NCBI GenBank assembly: GCA_937919075.1
Contig: CALFOF010000175.1
Location: forward strand, 1 to 9,327
Source: an uncultured Cyanobium sp.
Lineage (GTDB): Bacteria > Cyanobacteriota > Cyanobacteriia > PCC-6307 > Cyanobiaceae
Direction: 5' to 3'
DNA length: 9,327 bases
In this document: piece after piece, positions 6,487 to 9,327 of the stretch
Layout: each line of letters starts with the position of its first letter
Numbering within the stretch: position 1 is the first letter of the stretch
Program-made: the position numbers and the translations under genes
Notes under the pieces: generated by a model
What the model was told of the DNA's origin: nothing
The model's input: only the letters and a program-made list of their open reading frames with translations
Database searches by the model: none

Positions 6487-8431
6487 ACCGGCCGGCCCTC
6501 CTCAGCCGCGGGAGGGCGACAGCCGTGGGCTGCCCTTCCAGTGGAGCCTGCTGGCTTGGGCTGCGCTGGTGGGGGTGCTCACCGGCGCAGCCGTGGTGGG
6601 CTTTCACTACCTGCTGGGGTTCATCAACAATTTCCTGTTCGGCACGCTCGTGGAGTGGGGCACGGGGCTGCTGGGCAGTGCTCAGCCAGATCCCACCCCA
6701 GCGGAGATCTTCACCAGCTCAGCCCCCTCCGGCACCCCGCTGAAGGCGCTGGTGCTGATCGGCCTTGGCGGCATCGGCTTTCTGCCACCGCCGCCGCTGC
6801 CGCCCGCGCCGCTCCCTGTACCTGCCAGCGGCCTGACCGGTTGGTTGACGTCCTGGCCGGTTTTGCTGGCGCCAGTGCTGGGCGGCTTGTGTGTGGGGCT
6901 GCTGCGCCAGCTTGGGCGCGATCTGGGCCCCAGCCTGCCGAGCCTGATGGCGATGGCCGACGGGGTGCTGCCGGCGGCGCCACGCCTGCCGCTGCTGCGC
7001 TTGATTGCCGCGTCGCTCAGCCTCGGCAGTGGGGCCTCACTCGGGCCTGAAGGGCCCAGTGTGGAGAGCGGCGGCAACATCGGTCTCTGGCTCGGGTTGC
7101 GCGCTGGGCTCACGCCCGACTCCCAGAAGGCGCTGGTGGCCGCCGGTGTGGCGGCGGGCCTGGCGGCGGGCTTCCAGGCCCCGATCGCCGGTGTGTTCTT
7201 CGCCTTTGAGGGGGCCTACAGCACCATCCCCGGCCGGCCCAGCCTCAGGGCCGTGCTGGTGGCGGCGGTCACGTCTTCCCTGGTCACGCAGTTGTCGCTG
7301 GGGGATCAGCCGATCTTCCGGCTGCCCGCCTACGAGGTGCGCTCACCGCTGGAACTGCCTCTCTACCTGGGCCTGGGGGTGGTGGCCAGCTTGATGTCGT
7401 GGGCGCTGGTGAGCATCCTGGCGGCGGGCCGCAGTGCCGCCGTGCAACGGCGGGTGCAACGCCTGCCTGCCGTGCTCGTCAACGCCCTGGGCGGCCTTGG
7501 GGTGGGCGTGATGGCGCTCGGTTTCCCGCAGGTGCTGGGCGTGGGCTACGACACGATCGAAGCGCTGCTGGGCAGGGAAGGTGGCGTGGCCTTCACCAGC
7601 CTGCTGGCGCTGCTGGCTGTGAAGCTGCTGGCCACGGGGCTCAGCAACGCCAGCGGCTTTGTCGGTGGTGGCTTTGCCCCCGCGTTGTTTCTTGGAGCGG
7701 TGCTGGGCAATTGCTACGGGCAGCTGCTGGGCGAAAGCGGCTTCGGCCTGCCGGTGGCCGAACCGCCGGCCTACGCCATGGTGGGCATGGCCGCCGTGCT
7801 GGCCGGCAGTGCCCGGGCGCCGCTCACGGCCCTGCTGTTGTTGTTCGAGCTCACCCACGACATCCGCATTGTGCTGCCGCTGATGGCGGCCACGGGGCTG
7901 AGCGCCGTGCTGGTGGAGCGTTGGCATGGCCTGGCTGATACCGGCCTGTTGGGGCCCGATCCGGTGGAAGAGGAACGGCGCGCCCGCCTGGCGGCCCTGC
8001 CGGTGGGCGAGGCGCAGGAGCCGGAGTTGCCGCTGGTGCTGCCGGGGGCCACCGCCGCAGGGGAAGCGCTGGGGCAGCTGGTGCGGGCCCATGGCCATTG
8101 CCTGCTGATCGAGCAGGACGGCTGGGTGGTGGGCCTGGCCACGCTGATGGATCTGCAGCGGGTGATCACCAGCCAGGGGGGAGAGGCGCCGCTGAGCGAC
8201 TGCCGGCGCGCCGAGCTGATCTGGCTGCCAGCCAGCGCCAGCCTGGCCCAGCTGGAGGACCAGCTCAGCCCAAACGGCCTGCGCCAGTTGCCGGTGTTTG
8301 AACAGGACGACGGTCCGCAGGCCAAGTTGCCGGCCGGGGTGCCATGGGCGGGCCTGCGCGCCGATGAGCTTCGGGGGATGGCCAGCCGCGACGGCATGGC
8401 GCGGGCGCTGGCCCGTGGGCTCAGCGGGTGA
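6461..8431 (+). CDS. CLC-family chloride channel/transporter with C-terminal CBS domains
   Basis: A 656-residue membrane protein; residues about 30-500 form the CLC pore and about 520-650 two CBS-like repeats that usually bind nucleotides. Motifs: GPSLP at 156-160 in place of [13 protein letters not shown] around the gating glutamate E197 (E. coli E148), and GGFAP at 403-407 (F405 equals E. coli F357). By gapless local alignment AGVFFAFEG, the position of the internal proton glutamate (E. coli E203) is Gly251. The tyrosine near the end of the pore (E. coli Y445) is replaced within [10 protein letters not shown] proline-rich loop of about 35 residues (around residues 105-130) separates early membrane segments. 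The GPEGP form resembles plant CLC-e/f and cyanobacterial relatives, from memory. The start is TTG, chosen for the strong Shine-Dalgarno; an ATG at 6338 in this frame lies deep inside hemC. Transport of chloride or another anion is likely; channel versus exchanger is open. Confidence 0.9.
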   Translation: MQLSGPRLEPAGPPQPREGDSRGLPFQWSLLAWAALVGVLTGAAVVGFHYLLGFINNFLFGTLVEWGTGLLGSAQPDPTPAEIFTSSAPSGTPLKALVLIGLGGIGFLPPPPLPPAPLPVPASGLTGWLTSWPVLLAPVLGGLCVGLLRQLGRDLGPSLPSLMAMADGVLPAAPRLPLLRLIAASLSLGSGASLGPEGPSVESGGNIGLWLGLRAGLTPDSQKALVAAGVAAGLAAGFQAPIAGVFFAFEGAYSTIPGRPSLRAVLVAAVTSSLVTQLSLGDQPIFRLPAYEVRSPLELPLYLGLGVVASLMSWALVSILAAGRSAAVQRRVQRLPAVLVNALGGLGVGVMALGFPQVLGVGYDTIEALLGREGGVAFTSLLALLAVKLLATGLSNASGFVGGGFAPALFLGAVLGNCYGQLLGESGFGLPVAEPPAYAMVGMAAVLAGSARAPLTALLLLFELTHDIRIVLPLMAATGLSAVLVERWHGLADTGLLGPDPVEEERRARLAALPVGEAQEPELPLVLPGATAAGEALGQLVRAHGHCLLIEQDGWVVGLATLMDLQRVITSQGGEAPLSDCRRAELIWLPASASLAQLEDQLSPNGLRQLPVFEQDDGPQAKLPAGVPWAGLRADELRGMASRDGMARALARGLSG

Positions 8432-9128
8432 TCACCACCGGCGTGCCCACATCCACCAGTTCGAAAAGTTTGCGCACGTGCTCGTGGAACATGCGCACGC
8501 AGCCATTGGTGACCGCCGCCCGCGAACTGACCGTCCAGGCCCAAGCGCTGGGGGTGCCGTGGATGCCGAACTGGTTGGGGCCGGCGGTTTTAAATCCCAG
8601 CCAGCGATCGCCCAGCGGTCCGTTCGGACCCACCGTGCCAGTCACCTTGCCGGTTCTGGTGCTGGCGTAGATCGGATTAACCACCTTGTTGGTGACCTGG
8701 AAGGTGCCGGTGGGTGTGGGCGTGCGGGCATCACCGATCGCCACCGGCCAGGGGCCATACACCTTGCCGCCCCGCTCGAGGCGGATGTCCCGCTTGCCCA
8801 GCCGGAGCACGATGCGGGATGCCACCACCGCCTGAACTGCCGGGGCGGCGGGTGTTGCAGTGGTTGGTGCAGTGGTGGCTGGAGCTGCGGCCCCAGGTGC
8901 CGTGGTTGTGGGTGTTGTGGCGTCCGGCGCTGCGTTCGCAGGTGCCGGAATGGCCGCTGGGGTGGCCGTGCTCGGCGCCGAGCTGGCCGGTGCCGCCGAG
9001 TTGGCGGTGGGGAGTGCCAGTGCAGCAGTGCCTGCGAGCAGGGTGGCGCTGCACAGGCCCATCAACAGAGCGCCGGTGCAGGCACCTGAAGAGCGAAGGT
9101 GCAGCAGAACCATTGAGATCGGGCGCAT
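8421..9128 (-). CDS. Exported L,D-transpeptidase (YkuD domain) with Pro/Ala/Thr-rich linker
   Basis: A 235-residue envelope protein. Residues 1-38 look like a signal peptide: basic start, hydrophobic core 18-35, and a possible signal peptidase site after A36-L-A38. Residues 41-98 are almost only Ala, Pro, Thr and Ser, a flexible linker that would cross periplasm or wall. The YkuD catalytic domain fills 103-235: H190 (IHGTPSAW), 16 residues, then T207-N208-G209-C210-V-R212 (TNGCVRM), the nucleophilic cysteine motif. The usual SHGC histidine is Asn208, a position also variable in other YkuD proteins (Lys in B. subtilis YkuD, from memory), so activity is still expected. Such enzymes form 3-3 peptidoglycan cross-links or attach proteins to the wall. 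The ATG at 9128 is used; the ATG at 9113 (Met6) is possible and keeps the signal peptide. The gene starts 21 nt after ppa, and its stop overlaps the CLC end by 11 nt. Confidence 0.93.
   Translation of the reverse strand: MRPISMVLLHLRSSGACTGALLMGLCSATLLAGTAALALPTANSAAPASSAPSTATPAAIPAPANAAPDATTPTTTAPGAAAPATTAPTTATPAAPAVQAVVASRIVLRLGKRDIRLERGGKVYGPWPVAIGDARTPTPTGTFQVTNKVVNPIYASTRTGKVTGTVGPNGPLGDRWLGFKTAGPNQFGIHGTPSAWAWTVSSRAAVTNGCVRMFHEHVRKLFELVDVGTPVVITR
8604..8611. other. HIP1 octamer palindrome GCGATCGC
   Basis: One copy of the highly iterated palindrome common in many cyanobacterial genomes, inside the L,D-transpeptidase gene. I found only one in the window, so it supports but does not prove a cyanobacterial origin. 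Confidence 0.6.
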
Positions 9129-9149
9129 TCAGGTGCCTGTGGAAGGGCC

Positions 9150-9327
9150 TCAGCCCACGAGTTTGGCATCGATGGTGTCGAGGTAGCGCTGTTCGCATTC
9201 CTTGATGATGCGGACGGCTTCCTCCACCCCAAAGAATCCGTTCACTTTGCAGGTGCCGGGCTTCTTCAGATCCTTGTAGTGCTCCCAGTAGTACTGGGTT
9301 TCCGTGAGCCAATGGTCGCCAAGCTGG
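9150..9327 (-). CDS. ppa: Inorganic pyrophosphatase (family I), C-terminal part
   Basis: Only the last 59 codons are present; the gene continues beyond the right edge. The sequence ETQYYWEHYKDLKKPG followed by CKVNGFFGVEEAV matches the C-terminal part of soluble family I pyrophosphatases, where a (F/Y)(F/W)EHYKDL block with its conserved Tyr-Lys precedes a strand like KWVKVEGW. The protein ends in TIDAKLVG. The enzyme hydrolyses pyrophosphate and so drives biosynthetic reactions forward. The active-site aspartates are outside the window, so the call rests on the C-terminus alone. The L,D-transpeptidase gene follows after 21 nt and is probably co-transcribed. Confidence 0.8.
   Translation of the reverse strand, partial: QLGDHWLTETQYYWEHYKDLKKPGTCKVNGFFGVEEAVRIIKECEQRYLDTIDAKLVG

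Noticed and set aside
6483..6743. TTGA at the hemC end opening another frame of 86 codons
   Set aside because: The translation is Trp/Cys/Ser-rich and motif-free and overlaps the CLC gene, whose frame has a strong Shine-Dalgarno and family motifs.
7343..8098. 251-codon open frame on the - strand opposite the CLC gene
   Set aside because: His/Gln/Arg-rich composition with no motif, typical antisense shadow of a GC-rich coding strand whose + frame encodes conserved CLC motifs.
8156..8437. 16-bp direct repeat CAGCGGGTGATCACCA at 8156-8171 and 8422-8437, with palindrome GGTGATCACC
   Set aside because: Both copies encode Val-Ile-Thr, on + in the CLC gene and on - in the transpeptidase; common codons around a palindromic core explain it, and no third copy or element ends are seen.
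8298..9089. 263-codon + strand frame opposite the L,D-transpeptidase
   Set aside because: Cys/Gly/Arg-rich low-complexity translation produced by the antisense of the Ala/Pro/Thr linker; the - strand has a signal peptide and YkuD motif.

Overview
This window looks like chromosomal DNA from a unicellular cyanobacterium of the Synechococcus/Cyanobium type. The evidence is a principal sigma factor of cyanobacterial RpoD type, a DUF1824 protein (a family I know mainly from cyanobacteria), one copy of the cyanobacterial HIP1 octamer GCGATCGC, and uniformly G+C-rich, densely packed genes. Nothing resembles a phage, transposon, integrase, tRNA, rRNA or CRISPR array. The genus is an inference; no marker here fixes it.

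Layout: six complete genes and one 5'-truncated gene run on the + strand. They are rpoD (cut by the left edge), a GT2 polyprenyl-phosphate sugar synthase fused to a GtrA membrane domain, a GT39/ArnT-like membrane glycosyltransferase, a PAP2 lipid phosphatase, a DUF1824 protein, hemC and a CLC-type chloride channel/transporter with CBS domains. Two genes run on the - strand from the right edge: the C-terminal end of a family I inorganic pyrophosphatase (ppa), then an exported L,D-transpeptidase whose stop overlaps the end of the CLC gene.

How the genes may work together: the GT2-GtrA protein would load a sugar onto undecaprenyl phosphate, the GT39 enzyme would use that lipid-linked sugar on the outer face of the membrane, and the PAP2 enzyme could dephosphorylate a lipid phosphate or pyrophosphate in the same cycle. 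Together they suggest a small envelope-modification cassette placed between the housekeeping genes rpoD and hemC. HemC is a central enzyme of heme and chlorophyll synthesis. The L,D-transpeptidase cross-links or decorates peptidoglycan.

The most noteworthy signals are a 15-bp tandem repeat between the two glycosyltransferase genes; a perfect 8-bp hairpin at the start of the GT2 gene just after rpoD; repeated use of TTG starts, two of them as TTGA stop/start overlaps and one behind a strong Shine-Dalgarno inside hemC; and a CLC protein with the gating glutamate but without the internal proton glutamate and the central tyrosine. I did not see a clearly new multi-gene system. The cassette with its unusual translation signals is the best candidate for follow-up.
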